From the NCBI RefSeq assembly GCF_026151205.1, contig NC_087083.1:11468944-11532943 (forward strand): a stretch of 64,000 bases of DNA, written 5' to 3'. The notes under the pieces are model-generated. The model was not told where the DNA came from and did not search any database. It was given only the letters and a program-made list of their open reading frames with translations. This document shows positions 47,013-59,366 of the stretch, piece by piece (position 1 is the first letter of the stretch; each line of letters begins with the position of its first letter). This DNA is from Bolinopsis microptera. Lineage: Eukaryota; Ctenophora; Tentaculata; Lobata; Bolinopsidae. A program made the translations under genes and the position numbers.

Positions 47013-47165
47013 ACCTTATTTGAACGGACATTAATAAGAGGTCCTAGCGTTCATCTTAATGTCCGTTCAAATAAAATTTTTCCAAAATTATTGCACTGCG
47101 AACTGATGACAATTTTTTAATTTCAGTCAATTGTAATTTCTATTTTCGGATTTGGACTAAATTAC
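47013..47165. repeat. Fragment of the 40458 MITE family
   Basis: Begins gggaccttatttgaacggac, includes gtccgttcaaataa and continues into sequence matching the reverse of 40590-40680 (ttttccaaaattattgcact region). Truncated and diverged. Confidence 0.6.
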
Positions 47166-47504
47166 CTATATCATTGGATCAATGAAAAACGAGTTAGTAT
47201 AAAATTTAAATATTCTAAGCAACACATTATGGCATGATCACATTCTTAATCTTGATCTTCGGCTTCCTCGTTCGGAGTTACTATCAGTATCTACCTCCAC
47301 ATTTTGTAAAAGTTTACACTGAAATGCCTAGGACCGAGGTGGTCAATTAACCTCATTAATTTTGATAGTTGTACAATACTTATAGGATGGAACATGGGCA
47401 GGATGGCTGGGGCTAGTTGAGCTGGTGATCAGCACAATTGACTTGTAGAAAATTCAATATCATAACTTTACAATTTTACAACATAGTATTTAACCCAACA
47501 CATT

Positions 47505-49754
47505 CCAACTTTGTGGAAAGAATCCCTTGGAATCTTTCTCCCAAAGCCTGAAAAAACTGACTACAACCAACCGAAATCATTTCGCACTATTACCCTTTCT
47601 CCTGTGATGTTAAAACTACAGGAGAAGGTGATACTGTGGCATATGCAACACGACCTTAATATCGCTAAAGACATTGGCTTTAAGAAGGGATGTTTAACCG
47701 AAGCAGCCCTTCATAAAGTTACTCACACCATCGAGCGCAGGATAGCTAAGAAGGGATATGTCTTAGGAGTTTTTCTAGATATAGAGGGAGCTTTTGATAA
47801 TGTCTCCTTCAAGGCTATTTCTGACGCTATCAAGACCACGAAAGTGGATCCGGCCACAGCACAATGGATTATCAACATGGTAACTAACAGATTCATCACA
47901 TTAAATCATAAGGATAAGTCGAAAAGGGTTCGGATCCGGAGAGGGTGCCCCCAAGGTGGCATCCTTTCCCCTTTCCTTTGGAACCTGGTAGTCGATGATC
48001 TCCTGGCCTACACCGCAAGAGACATACCAGGTTATCTGCAAGCTTTTGCAGATGATCTGCTTTCTCTAGCGGAGGGGAATGATTTAGATATCATCTGGAA
48101 CAGAACACGCAAAGCCATCAACACAATAGAAAAATGGTGCCAAACCAAAGATCTATCCATAAGCGCACTCAAAACACAAATAGTCATGTTTACCTGGAAT
48201 AAGAAATGGACACCTAGACCTGTGGTGGTGGGTAACACCACTATAGGTCTATCCAAATCTGCCAAATTCCTAGGAGTGACCCTCGACAGCAAGCTCAATT
48301 TCAATGAACATATCACCAATACCACCAAAAAAGCTACGGCATCCCTTATGCAATGTAGAAGAGCTGTCGGCCCCACTTGGGGTATGAGCCCTAAAACATG
48401 CAAATGGATGTACACCGCTGTCATCAGACCTATTCTATCATACTGCTGTAGTATATGGATTAGGGCAACCCAAACAGACACCAACGCGAGGAAGTTCAAA
48501 CGAGTTCAGGCATTGGCATTGAGAATGATGTCTGGTGCCATGCCTAGTACTCCCTTCATCGCACTGAACCACCTCAATAACACTCCAGATATCATACTTT
48601 TCCTGAGAGGTGAAGCAGCAAAGGGCACAGCCAGGCTTCAAGCATATGGAAGCCTAACCCTCGAAACTATCGCCCCCAGAAAAGGTACCATCACAAATCA
48701 CACCACTATCAACAAACAATTCATGGTAGACCTCAACATACCACCCAAAGCAGAGAGAGACCTATCTATACCAACCATGATGCTTGAACGAAGCTTCACG
48801 GTCACCACTCCTGGAGCTGACAACATTGAATATAGAGGCTCACTCCAAAACACCATCGACAACATCCCCAGTGAACCCATCACCTGCTACACAGACGGGT
48901 CACGCACAGACTCAGGTAGCGGGGCTGGTTATATTATCACCACAGACAACAACTACACTACACTAGATGAAAGATCATTCAAGCTTCCTGATTATTGCAC
49001 CGTTTATCAAACAGAACTCACTGCCATCATCGAAGCTTGTAAATATCTATCAACTTACACAAACACACATATCATCATATGGTCAGACAGTCTCTCCTCT
49101 ATTCAAGCTATATCCTCACCTTCAACGAGGAGTAGAACTACTAGAGACTGCTACGACACCCTCAATACACTCGGATCCACTAACACCTTAGAGATCAGAT
49201 GGATAGCAGCACACACCGGATTGTGGGGTAATGAAAAAGCAGACGAGCTGGCCAAAAATGGCACAACCAGTGAATCCACTTTGAATTGCCCAATTCCACA
49301 ATCTTACATCAAACGCCTGATCAACGACAAAGTCACAAAACTTAATCAAGAATCATGGATTACTAATGGTCCCAGACACACTAAACTGACACTTGGACAT
49401 AAAAACATCAACATCATCAAAAATCTCAACACTACACTCAGTAACAACAGACAAAATTACAGAACTGCAGTGCACCTCATCACGGGACATTGTGGCCTCA
49501 ACAAACACCTACACACCATTCACAAATCAGACACAAGTGCTTGTCCTAAATGCGGCGACGGAGAGGAGACTGTCTCACACTTTCTCGGACAGTGCCCGGC
49601 TATTGCCCAAATAAGAGGTCAATATTTCCGGGACTACTACCTCTCTGTCAATGACATATTCGACAACCAACACATCTCCACCATTGTCAACTTTACAAAC
49701 CACACTAAACGCTTAGTGGTGCCGGAGGAGTTGGACCAGACAGGTGTAACATAG
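47505..49754 (+). CDS. LINE ORF2 fragment: reverse transcriptase, RNase H, zinc knuckle
   Basis: An uninterrupted 748-codon frame, open at its 5' end (no ATG; it starts PTLWKESLGIFLPKPEKTDY). With Leu47511 as residue 1, RT motif A is FLDIEGAFD (D90). Motif B is GCPQGGILSPFLWN (145-158) and motif C is FADD (179-182). An RNase H domain follows, with D462 (TDGS), E502, D526 (SDS), H568 and D578, the full catalytic set. A CX2CX8HX4C motif lies at 678-695. The protein would copy element RNA at a nicked target and degrade RNA in the hybrid. The intact frame suggests a fairly recent insertion, but without a start codon or N-terminus it is unlikely to be active. Confidence 0.9.
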   Translation, partial: PTLWKESLGIFLPKPEKTDYNQPKSFRTITLSPVMLKLQEKVILWHMQHDLNIAKDIGFKKGCLTEAALHKVTHTIERRIAKKGYVLGVFLDIEGAFDNVSFKAISDAIKTTKVDPATAQWIINMVTNRFITLNHKDKSKRVRIRRGCPQGGILSPFLWNLVVDDLLAYTARDIPGYLQAFADDLLSLAEGNDLDIIWNRTRKAINTIEKWCQTKDLSISALKTQIVMFTWNKKWTPRPVVVGNTTIGLSKSAKFLGVTLDSKLNFNEHITNTTKKATASLMQCRRAVGPTWGMSPKTCKWMYTAVIRPILSYCCSIWIRATQTDTNARKFKRVQALALRMMSGAMPSTPFIALNHLNNTPDIILFLRGEAAKGTARLQAYGSLTLETIAPRKGTITNHTTINKQFMVDLNIPPKAERDLSIPTMMLERSFTVTTPGADNIEYRGSLQNTIDNIPSEPITCYTDGSRTDSGSGAGYIITTDNNYTTLDERSFKLPDYCTVYQTELTAIIEACKYLSTYTNTHIIIWSDSLSSIQAISSPSTRSRTTRDCYDTLNTLGSTNTLEIRWIAAHTGLWGNEKADELAKNGTTSESTLNCPIPQSYIKRLINDKVTKLNQESWITNGPRHTKLTLGHKNINIIKNLNTTLSNNRQNYRTAVHLITGHCGLNKHLHTIHKSDTSACPKCGDGEETVSHFLGQCPAIAQIRGQYFRDYYLSVNDIFDNQHISTIVNFTNHTKRLVVPEELDQTGVT

Positions 49755-49985
49755 CGACTACTTTAACGCCGTCTTGTTTCGCCCCTCTCTTCCACACTCA
49801 ACCACCGCGTTTATCTATGACACGCCCCACAACACTTACCATCATCCTTGATTACACATCTTGATTCCACTGGCATCCTCCCACAGGACAGCCATACCCC
49901 AGAGGTAGGCAAAGCATCCATATGCTATCCTCTCGTGGGCCAACCTGGCCCAGCCTCTCTTAAAAAAAACAAAAAAAAACAAAAA
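49755..49985 (+). other. 3' UTR and A-rich tail of the LINE
   Basis: 230 bp after the stop codon, C-rich on the + strand, ending in A8CA9CA6. Confidence 0.7.
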
Positions 49986-50006
49986 AACATAGTATTCCAA
50001 ACACAT

Positions 50007-51749
50007 TGTGTGGCTAGCGTGACTCAATGTTGTGACTAAGGCTCGGAACAGACGGGCCGTAACAACTCTCACGAAGAATGACGAAGTGCTAAACAGACTG
50101 TGAGAAGGTAGTGCCCCCAAGTGCCATCAAATGGTTAGTAGTGATATACTTTTGGTTAAAAAATGACCTTTATGTCCCGATGTCCGTTCAAATAATAACG
50201 GATATATAATATAAAGTCCAGCACTAGGCCAGGAAGCTTCCTACACCCCTGCTGTGAGAACATACTGAGGATTCATTAAAATTACCCATCATCTGTTGTT
50301 CCTGGAATTTTAAAACACTCCAAGAACAAATGGAGGAAGTAAACGGTGTAGACGAAGTGAAGCTTGGCAAATGGTTCAACATTGAATGCCTGGAGGTCGC
50401 ATCAACAAAAAAGCTATGGACAGAATTTTGCATTAAAGAAATGAATCATTGTGTATTTTTCCAAGTTTTTTTAAATATTTACGACGCTGATAAATGATAG
50501 GCCCTTTCCAGCGATTGAATCCTGCCATCTAATATGGCAGGTTTTGCAGTATAGTGTAGTAAAGTAGTAAGACTGATAATCGATTTAAAGCCTTAATCTG
50601 ATTCCTGCAAAATTAATCGCCAATCCTGCCTATTCATATTATTTGCGCAAATATGAACTGTAATGGTCCTTCAAAATCATTCGATTGGTCGGCCTCTAAA
50701 TGCTTAAATCGTATTCTTTCCTAATACGATTTATTTACATGTTACCAAGTAAATTTTAAAAGTCAGAGGAAAGTAAATATAAAAAGGAAATGATTGAATA
50801 CGTATTGGAAATTTATAGCATCGAGATCCAAAAGAAAAACCTCATTTATAAATGAGAAAAATAAGCTTTATTTACAGCAGTTGAAGTTAATGTAATGAAA
50901 CCTACCTTTTTCTAGTGCAAATATTTTGCAGAGCTACTTTCTGATAATTGTTAGTTAGAAATAAATATTTTACCTACCGAGCATTCCTTGACACATGGTA
51001 ATGGCAAGTAAACTTTAAAAGTTAGAAGAAATACCTAAATATATAATAAAAAATGATTGAATAAAAATTGAAAATTCATAGCATCGCGATTCAAAAGAAA
51101 AACCTTATCAAAACTGATGTACAAAAAGAGGATCTGTAGACTTATAGATATCGTAAATGGTCGAATTGCAGAGAGATTCTTGAAATATTTTATATTTCTT
51201 GCATCGAACGTTCAAAACCAAATTACAAAACCATGAGCTAGTATCAACTGTCAAAAACTAACTTAAAATCTTGAACAACTACAAGGAATGTTTGCTTGAA
51301 CAAAATCTCGCATTTTCTTGACTGACTGTTCTTACCTAGAAGTAGATCAAATTGTTACTGGAATGCAGAGATTTTAAGCGAGTTATATTATGCAGCCTTG
51401 ATAAGTGGTAATTCAGAAATATTTAGTTTCTCGGATTTACAAATGTTTGGTATCATTGTATTATAGATCTAGCTATGCGGATTGTGGATTTATATCACCT
51501 AGGATTCAGAAATCCTTGAAATTTATAAACGTGGTATTTGCTATACATAACGATCGCCTGATGTGTAGAGTTCAAAATGTTCAGATCAATGTAACTAAAT
51601 AATATTAATGTTCTCAAATTATTTGTTATACAATAGTGTTGAAAGTATAAGACAACTCATAAATCATGTTCCCATCCCGATATTACACGATAGCCTGATG
51701 AATATACCTAACATCAGATCTCATGTTACAGGACCTTGTTATTCGGTTT
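50007..51749. other. No gene supported; duplicated AT-rich segments
   Basis: A segment around 50740-50860 (aagtaaattttaaaagtcag ... aaaagaaaaacct) recurs in diverged form at 51000-51110. 50174-50205 is a piece of the 40458 MITE family. Confidence 0.45.
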
Positions 51750-52607
51750 CTGTAGCGCCGCTATCACGATAGGCCCTATAACAGTATAACTGTAGCGGTA
51801 AAGGGATAGGCCCTATAACTGTAGCGGTAAAGGGATAGGCCCTATAACTGTAGCGGTAAAGGGATAGGCCCTATAACTGTAGCGGTAAAGGGATAGGCCC
51901 TATAACTGTAGCGGTAAAGGGATAGGCCCTATAACTGTAGCGGTAAAGGGATAGGCCCTATAACTGTAGCGGTAAAGGGATAGGCCCTATAACTGTAGCG
52001 CCGCGATAGGCCCTATAACTGTAGCGCCGCGATAGGCCCTATAACTGTAGCGGTAAAAGGATAGGCCCTATAACTGTAGCGGTAAAGGGATAGGCCCTAT
52101 AACTGTAGCGGTAAAGGGATTGGGTAGACATGCTCTGATAGGCCCTATAACTGTAGCGGTAAAGGGATAGGCCCTATAACTGTAGCGGTAAAGGGATAGG
52201 CCATATAACTGTAGCGGTAAAGGGATAGGCCCTATAACTGTAGCGGTAAAGGGATAGGCCCTATAACTGTAGCGGTAAAGGGATAGGCCCTATAACTGTA
52301 GCGGTAAAGGGATTGGGTAGACACTAGACATGCACTGATAGGCCCTATAACTGTAGCAGTAAAGGGATAGGCCCTATAACTGTAGCAGTAAAGGGATAGG
52401 CCCTATAACTGTAGCGGTAAAGGGATTGGGTACACATGCTCTGATAGGCCCTATAACTGTAGCGGTAAAGGGATAGGCCCTATAACTGTAGCGGTAAAGG
52501 GATAGGCCCTATAACTGTAGCGGTAAAGGGATAGGCCCTATAACTGTAGCGGTAAAGGGATAGGCCCTATAACTGTAGCGGTAAAGGGATTGGGTAGACA
52601 TGCACTG
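51750..52607. repeat. 29-bp minisatellite with spaced interruptions
   Basis: About 27 copies of a unit beginning ataggccctataactgtagc followed by ggtaaaggg. The block attgggtagacatgc with ctgat interrupts it at about 52118, 52310, 52423 and 52588, which marks a higher-order organisation. An early variant has gtagcgccgc. Confidence 0.95.
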
Positions 52608-52868
52608 ATGTCCGTGACAGTAGATTTTATAATCCATATTCAGAGTTGTATGTTAGTGAGGTATACTAATTATAACTTTATAACCGATTGTGTGACATAG
52701 AATTAGATTAACAACTAAACACATACCTTTATAGTTAAAAACACCTTTGATTAGAAAGCTGATAGAATGATATATTGAACAAAACTTCGTTGACAACTTG
52801 AAAGATCACACCTAATTACACAGGAATACATCAATTATAACCGGAAGATGAGGCCTTTATCATTTCAT

Positions 52869-53142
52869 CGACCTCCGACCGGCGCCCGACCGACCTCCGA
52901 CCAACCTCCGACCGACCTCTGACCGACCTCCGACCGACCTCCGAACGACTTCCGAACGACTTCCGAACGGCGCTCGACCGGCGCCCGACCGGCGCCCGAC
53001 CGGCGCCCGATCGACCTCCGACCAACCTCCGACCAACCTCCGACCAACCTCCGACCAACCTCCGACCAACCTCCGACCGGCGTTCACATACCGCCGACTG
53101 ACCTCCGATCGACCTCCGACCGACCTCCGACCAACCTCCGAC
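52869..53142. repeat. 10-bp minisatellite (cctccgacca)n
   Basis: About 27 copies, with cgacctccgac, ggcgcccgac and cttccgaacg variants. Locally GC-rich. The Arg/Gly/Ser frames on the minus strand are artefacts. Confidence 0.94.
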
Positions 53143-54356
53143 CGACCAGCCTTGTCTGAGCTATGACCATTTTGGTTTATTTTATATCTATTATTGGTCT
53201 TTATATTTATTGTAGAATAATATAGAGTTAAACATTTAACAAAACTATCTAATATTTATTGTTGATTCCAGTAATGGTCAAACCTTTAGGTGTAGGAATT
53301 TTAAGTTAAAGTTTAACACATCCAACAACAACGACAAACACTTCAAAATATGTGAACGTCACAAAATAGAGTTAGTAACCATGGTTACACTAGTATACAT
53401 ATCACGATGCGAAGGTTTATTGGTTATAACACATACAAAAGTCAATGAAAGAATTTAAATTTTCCTTGACCCTTTAAAAATGACAACTTATAACTTTATA
53501 AGTGTTTAGGAGTGGGATATAGAGCCACATCCATCAAAAGAGGTAACTTAAAGTTGTGACACGATGGTACAGAGGAGTTTTAAAAGACAATAACTGACTA
53601 AGCCTTGTATAATAATACCATGCCTTGCTGCTAGGGTAAAGCCTGATCAATAGAAATCGGTTTGCTTGTCCTTGATTAAGTGGTTTCCATAAATATTTCA
53701 ATAAACACCGGTATAGCGTAACTTATTTGTTGTAAATTGGGTATCTTAACAAACAAACAATAAATTGTTACAGTGGAACATGAAATTATTTCTTATTCCC
53801 CAGAATTCTCACCCGGAAAACATGACGAATCTATTGTTACGATAACACTATAACTCAGAAGCTATTGCTCAGTAATTTGCCGATCACTCCTTATTCCAGG
53901 AGGATACTAAAAAGAATCTGAACGTTGTGGCGATCCCGCACGGGTTCAGATAGTCGGGTCTTGACACTGGTATTTGGCAGCCACAACGAGAGCATGCCAG
54001 TCGTGAGGTAATGGTAAATGTGTTATGTAGTAATTATCTAATTATGTAAGTTATAATTGGGCATACTAAATTGGTTTGAAACCGAAGGTTAAACAGATAA
54101 AGGATTTTGCCGGCAAGCAATACGATGCAAAATAGTCAATACATTTTTATAATTATGAAACTTTTGAGTCTTGATACATTATATCTGTTTTACATTTTTG
54201 ATTTTTACAGCGATTCTAGAAGTAATTGAGCAGTGACAGAAATTAAAAGAATACGTGAGTTGTATATACTATATATAGTATTATTGATTCGATTACAAAG
54301 AATTAAAAAATAAGCTCGTTTCATCGCTCGAGAATAGTTACAAATCTATTAAATAA
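53143..54356. other. No gene supported
   Basis: A short open stretch on the minus strand near 53890-54000 has CSRCG and NPCG, but lacks splice borders. I do not call it a gene. Confidence 0.4.
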
Positions 54357-54918
54357 TCGCATGATCTAAAACCAATTATCTTGCTCAAGGTACCAAAGAA
54401 TAAAAAGTCCAAAGTTGATGACAGCCGTTTCTCAAGCCATGTACCAATTGCATGGCACTCTCTTCCACTGACGTTGAGATGTATTACTGATACCAACTAC
54501 TTCAAGCGAATGTTAAAGAACCATTTTTATAATCAGTTTTGATGTTTTTTCTTTCCATTTGTCTTCACTTTGCAAGACACGGCCTTGGCTTTTATTTCTT
54601 ACCGCACTCCATTTTATGTCTAGATCTCTACCTTTCTAGGATCTGTTTCTCTTTTTGGTTGATTATGTCACTGTACTAACCTTTATTATACCTACATGTA
54701 TTATATGGTTTCTGCTTCTTTTTAGTTTAGTGTGGTTTACAATAAAATATGTTTTAATTTTGTCTTAGCCTTATATTGAGTTATACTTTTGTTCATTTTT
54801 ACACATTTGCTCACATCACTCACAGTCAGCCGCTCTGACATGGTTAACCACCTTCCTTATGTTGTTGGTTAATCATATGAGCGGGATATAAATACCTCAT
54901 TTCATTTCATTCATTCAG
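54357..54918 (+). mobile_element. 3' end of a CR1/L2-like LINE
   Basis: 54357-54542 encodes the C-terminal end of a LINE reverse transcriptase: VPKNKKSKVDDSRFSS, then IAWHSLPLTLRC and NYFKRMLKNHFYNQF, stop at 54540. This is the familiar 'WN-LP-R ... FK--LK--F' tail. A 370-bp 3' UTR follows and ends in gggatataaatacctcattt and a short (cattt/cattc) repeat, as in CR1/L2 elements. The 5' part is missing. It is a different family from the element at 47505, since it has no RNase H or CCHC at this end. Confidence 0.75.
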
Positions 54919-56008
54919 ACGGATATGTCCTATTTGGTATATTTACTTATTTACCAACTTTCTTTCCGATCCTAATCCGAGTGAATATGTCTGGGGTTGC
55001 GTCCCGACTATGCTGCAGGGAAATCTGTCCCAAAAGGACCCGTGACCTCACCGCCACATTAAAAGAAAATCGGCCCCTTGTTCCTAGCTTGCTATAAGGG
55101 GTGCACTACCTACAATCGCCATGTTTTTTTAGATGTCCGATCATTCGAAAAACAATGTAATGCTTGAGATTTATGAACATAACATGAATTTGTGAAAAAC
55201 AATGCAATGCTTGAGATTTATGAACATAACATGAATTTGTGTAGACCACATGCAGTTATTCATGAAAAAAAAACATTTACAGGTTAGTTTTCTAAAGTTA
55301 ATCGTCTAGATCTCAGAGGTTTAGTGACGATTATACTGACATGTCGATATGCTGCACTGTACACCCCTACTGGTTCTATCAAGGAATAGACCCAGTGTTT
55401 CTAATGATCACGTATTGAAATTTCTACTTTATACTCACCACTACACCATAATTAGAGTCTATTCAGTAAAAATCAGAAATATTCTTGAAAGAATCATCAA
55501 AAGAAAATTAATAACACTACATGACTGTACGACAAGTTCATGACAGTAACTTTCTAGGTGTTAACAGTTATTTTAACTTTTTATCCGCATGAGGATACAA
55601 TATTCAAGTAATTCGTAAGATCGGATAAATTATGATAGCTGTTCGTTAAATTCATCATTGAACGGGTTTGGAAATGAAAACATCAACATGAACTAGGTAG
55701 TGCACCTCCTAATGAACTGTTGAAAACATAATGCGGCTGTCAGACCGGCTGTTTATCATATAGTAGTCCTTTTGAGTGAGATGGCAGGATTTTATTTCGT
55801 TCCAAAAACGATAGGAAAATATAAATTACGCTTTAAATAAAACGGAATGGATTACTGTACTGACATTTGTCGAATCGTTAAAATTGAGTTTTGGTAAAAT
55901 CGAATAAAAAATTCAGGGTTGAAACAAAAAATCAGTTTTACAAAAAATGTTTAATAATTCTGCTCATAAAACAACCGCGGCAACGAAGTTGCTCAAAATT
56001 AAGTCAAA
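54919..56008. other. No gene seen; one tandem duplication
   Basis: aatgcttgagatttatgaac and its flanks (about 52 bp) are duplicated at 55145-55243. A diverged piece of the Kv-intron repeat lies at 55455-55525. Confidence 0.5.
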
Positions 56009-56120
56009 TTAGGTTACAAGTTGTATCAAATTAGGTAAATTAGGTTACTATTTGTATCAAATTAGGTAAATTAGGTTACTATTTGTATCGAATTAGGTAA
56101 ATTAAGTTATTATTTGTATC
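56009..56120. repeat. About 30-bp tandem repeat
   Basis: Three to four copies of tgtatcaaattaggtaaatt with aggttacta between them. Confidence 0.85.
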
Positions 56121-56225
56121 ACTATCAAGTATAACATCCAATATAATATAAAATAATACTATTTTCGTGAAAATGTCCAGAAAGGTGGAGGCCATCCTAA
56201 CTGGGGTAGGGGGTGATAATCACAT

Positions 56226-56517
56226 ACTAGTAACTAACTAGTAACTAACTAGTAACTAACTAGTAACTAACTAGTAACTAACTAGTAACTAACTAGTAAC
56301 TAACTAGTAACTAACTAGTAACTCACTAGTAACTAACTAGTAACTAGCTAGTAACTAACTATAGTAACTAACTAGTAACTAACTAGTAACTAACTAGTAA
56401 CTAACTAGTAACTAACTAGTAATTAACTAGTAACTAACTAGTAACTAACTAGTAACTAACTAGTAACTAACTAGTAACTAACTAGTAACTAACTAGTAAC
56501 TAACTAGTAACTAACTA
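56226..56517. repeat. 11-bp minisatellite (agtaactaact)n
   Basis: About 26 copies with few variants (one atagtaac phase break at 56359 and one attaact). Confidence 0.95.
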
Positions 56518-58132
56518 AGCACATTTTTCGCATTTACTGCCAAATAAGAAGTAAAAACGGCCAGTAGAAGAAAAAGGTAACCTCATAGATAACAGAATGA
56601 AGATAAGGGCAGGTAAAAAACGAGCATGTTCCTAGATGCGACGTCTACGGTAAAAACTTTGCAACAAATATTTATCGCCTATAGCTATGTGTTAAAAACA
56701 AAGTGGAGGTAGCTAAAAATTCACTTCTATATAATTGCAGTTGGGCAGTTTATAACAACTTTGAAACTTGAACGAACGAATCACGGCCGATCACGTTCCG
56801 CAGCTAATTGATATTGTGTTAAAATGATGTTTCTAGACTTAAACTGTAAGCCGGTTCAAAGGGAATCGAAGCTGCTCCGAGATCACAACTTCATATTATC
56901 TTATTATGTCTCGACACAAGTTCCTCCTCCTCAAAGGTAGAAACAGAGAAAACAGTTAAACGTGGCGACTTCCATCCTAGTGCCTAGAACAGTTAGAAAG
57001 TCATCATGTTTTAACTGTCCTGACACCATGGAAATGCTCCCTTAATAAGTTTAATCTAATGACCCCTACCCTGTGAAACTAAATTTGCTATAATCATCAA
57101 ATCACTAAATGAATTTTAATCCATAGATCGTCTTTAGAATTGGATTACCTGCTACCTTTATTAACTCTTTAACTAGCATTTGCGATTACAATGCCTTGGG
57201 ACCCAGATTTAGGTTTTATCGAAAAGATGTCCATGCAGCCTATAATATAGAAAACAAAATAATCGCAACTATGTCGAGGTGGCAGGGTGGCAAGGTGTTG
57301 ACACACGTTGCAACCCCTCTTAGCGCGCGAGGTATACAACGTGTAGTAGTAGTGTAGCAAGCAAGGTGGCACTAAAACCCCCGTCTGGACCTTATATAGT
57401 TATATATAAAGATTAGATAACCCCGGTGTAATATGCAAAATATCTAAAAGTCTAAACTTGATAAATCTGCAATTAAAAAGGAATCGATGAAAAATTTAAA
57501 AAGTAAGTACGTTATGAAAACCTGATAACAGAAGAGAACAAAATGACGTAGTATCATTTGTAACCCAGTAGCTTTAAATAATAAATAAATAAAAATAAAG
57601 AACTCAAATTATTAAACAGATAGTTAACTCTAAAGCAAATCTTTAATTGACCTGTTGATATTTTATGCCTGCCTGTGAGTGTGAGTCTGTCTTTAAGTTA
57701 AACTTCAATCAGAAGTAATTACAAATAACTATATTATGTTGAAGTGAAAAAATGTGAAATTGGTGAGGAAAGCTGACTATTCATGTTTAGGCTTGTTTAC
57801 ACGTTCCGGTGGAAACAATTTTGTTATATATGATTCCTGATAAAAAAATGTTGCAAAACGACATTTTCTTTTAATTCAAAAGAGAAATGGCTGCCCATCC
57901 AAAACTACCCGAAATGAAGAATATTTGATTTGAAAAAATTTCTAAAGCTTGTTATCGTATTATTGCAATTGAAATTGAATCTAAATAGCCTGAAAATAAC
58001 AAAATGCAACGTTATAGATGCTATAGAAACCATTGAAAAAGATTCGCTCCCACTAATTACTAAATCGCTCGCCTCAATCAAAAAATATTCTTGTGAAAAG
58101 GCCCTGAGGGTATGAAAGTAGTTTAGTTCGGT
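56518..58132. other. No gene seen
   Basis: AT-rich non-coding sequence on both strands. The open frames present are short and lack recognisable domains or splice borders. Confidence 0.45.
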
Positions 58133-58345
58133 GCATTTTTGGACGCTGATTCCGAATCACCCCCATCCATGACGTAGGATGAAAATGTTTCCCTGGAGAT
58201 TTATGTTTTTTTCGGCTGCAAAACCATAAAAATCAATGTCACGGACATTAAAATGAATTCATTCATTTAATGTATTTAATTTAACTACCTTGTCGGAATA
58301 GGCCTTTTGGGCCTCCAGTGTCGAATAAATGTCCGTTCAAATAAA
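58133..58345. repeat. Two interspersed-repeat fragments side by side
   Basis: 58138-58250 repeats 26110-26200 (ggacgctgattccgaatcac, tgacgtagg, aaaatg.ttccctg). 58240-58345 has the ends of the 40458 MITE family (ggacattaaaatgaa / tgtccgttcaaataa). One may have inserted into the other. Confidence 0.55.
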
Positions 58346-59366
58346 AGAATAAAGTACTTACTTGTATATTCTTTTAATTGTAATCCCAATCTCAATCACG
58401 GAACAATAACTCCATTAAAAATAATGACATAATTGTTATTGTTTCAATGGATTTTATAAGTTTATACAACTACAAGAAAGAATCGTCAATTAATTTTGCA
58501 TAATTTACCAATTACCCTGGAATTTAGAGCAAAAAATCAACTTTCATATTTGATACAAGAGTTTGCTGTATCAATTTAAATGTTATCCCAATTTTAAAAG
58601 GTTGGTAATTACTAATTAGTCGCATATTCATTTTTATAATCTTATAATACAATTCTTCGGACTCATATTACTTTATAATTATAATATATATATTATTATA
58701 TATTGGAGTTTTAAACTATTTTCACAACTACAATTAAATACATTTATTGAGGATGACTGTAAAGGTATATTTTACCGACATTTGAAGTCAAGGCGTTGTT
58801 TTACTGACAGTAGTGGCTGACTAACAATATAATATATATATATATATATTATATATATTTGGATATAGAGCTACTTGCCACTTAGGTCCAGGATCATTAC
58901 ACAACGCCAGTGTTCTAGGCACTAGGTGCTTGGTTGCGGGACACACTCAACTAAGTAAGGTTGAAAGACCTCAAATCTCCCTAAAGAGATATCAACAGAG
59001 TGTACGAACTACGAGCCACTGCCTGACTAACCTGTGAATATAATTTGCCCGACTCTATGATTCTATGAGTGTGGCAGACAATATCTTCTGAGTTGTTGAG
59101 ATTCTGAGTATCGTTTGTCCGTGATGCTGGTAACAAGCTCTTGTTGTAGGTGGTAGAAGGATACTGGATAATTGCTGACACTAAACTCATTTACATGAAG
59201 GATAAGAAATAATGAGGTTGTGCAAGTGGAAGCTGTAGGGCAGGTAATGATTAAATGAGTAATAATATAAATGACAAACACAAAGTATTCATGAGCAATG
59301 TCAAAGTGTACTGCCGAAAAATTGTCGTACAGACCATAGAAGCATTATAGAACTGTTAAAACAATA
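58346..59366. other. No gene; possible 3' UTR of the neighbouring LINE
   Basis: Contains (AT)n tracts at 58684-58702 and 58830-58860. The minus-strand frames at 58981-59281 follow the LINE's stop and may be its 3' UTR. Confidence 0.4.

Larger units (their letters stand above)
47505..49985 (+). mobile_element. 5'-truncated LINE (RT, RNase H, CCHC) with target duplications
   Basis: A non-LTR retrotransposon copy that lost its 5' part, including any endonuclease. It begins inside the RT fingers and ends in an A-rich tail at 49962-49985. The sequence acatagtatt plus an imperfect ccaacacatt lies on both sides (47481-47504 and 49986-50006), as expected for target-primed reverse transcription. RT, RNase H and a C-terminal CCHC together fit the Jockey/R1/I/LOA branch. 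The clade within it is not resolved. Confidence 0.88.

Noticed and set aside
48032-48499. 155-codon minus-strand frame
   Set aside because: Antisense shadow of the reverse transcriptase coding sequence.
52831-53087. Arg/Gly/Ser/Val-rich frames on the minus strand
   Set aside because: All derive from the 10-bp cctccgacca array; three frames are open at once.
53890-54005. Minus-strand stretch with CSRCG and NPCG resembling a zinc-binding CULT-type domain
   Set aside because: Cysteine spacing is too short for that domain and there is no acceptor at its start.
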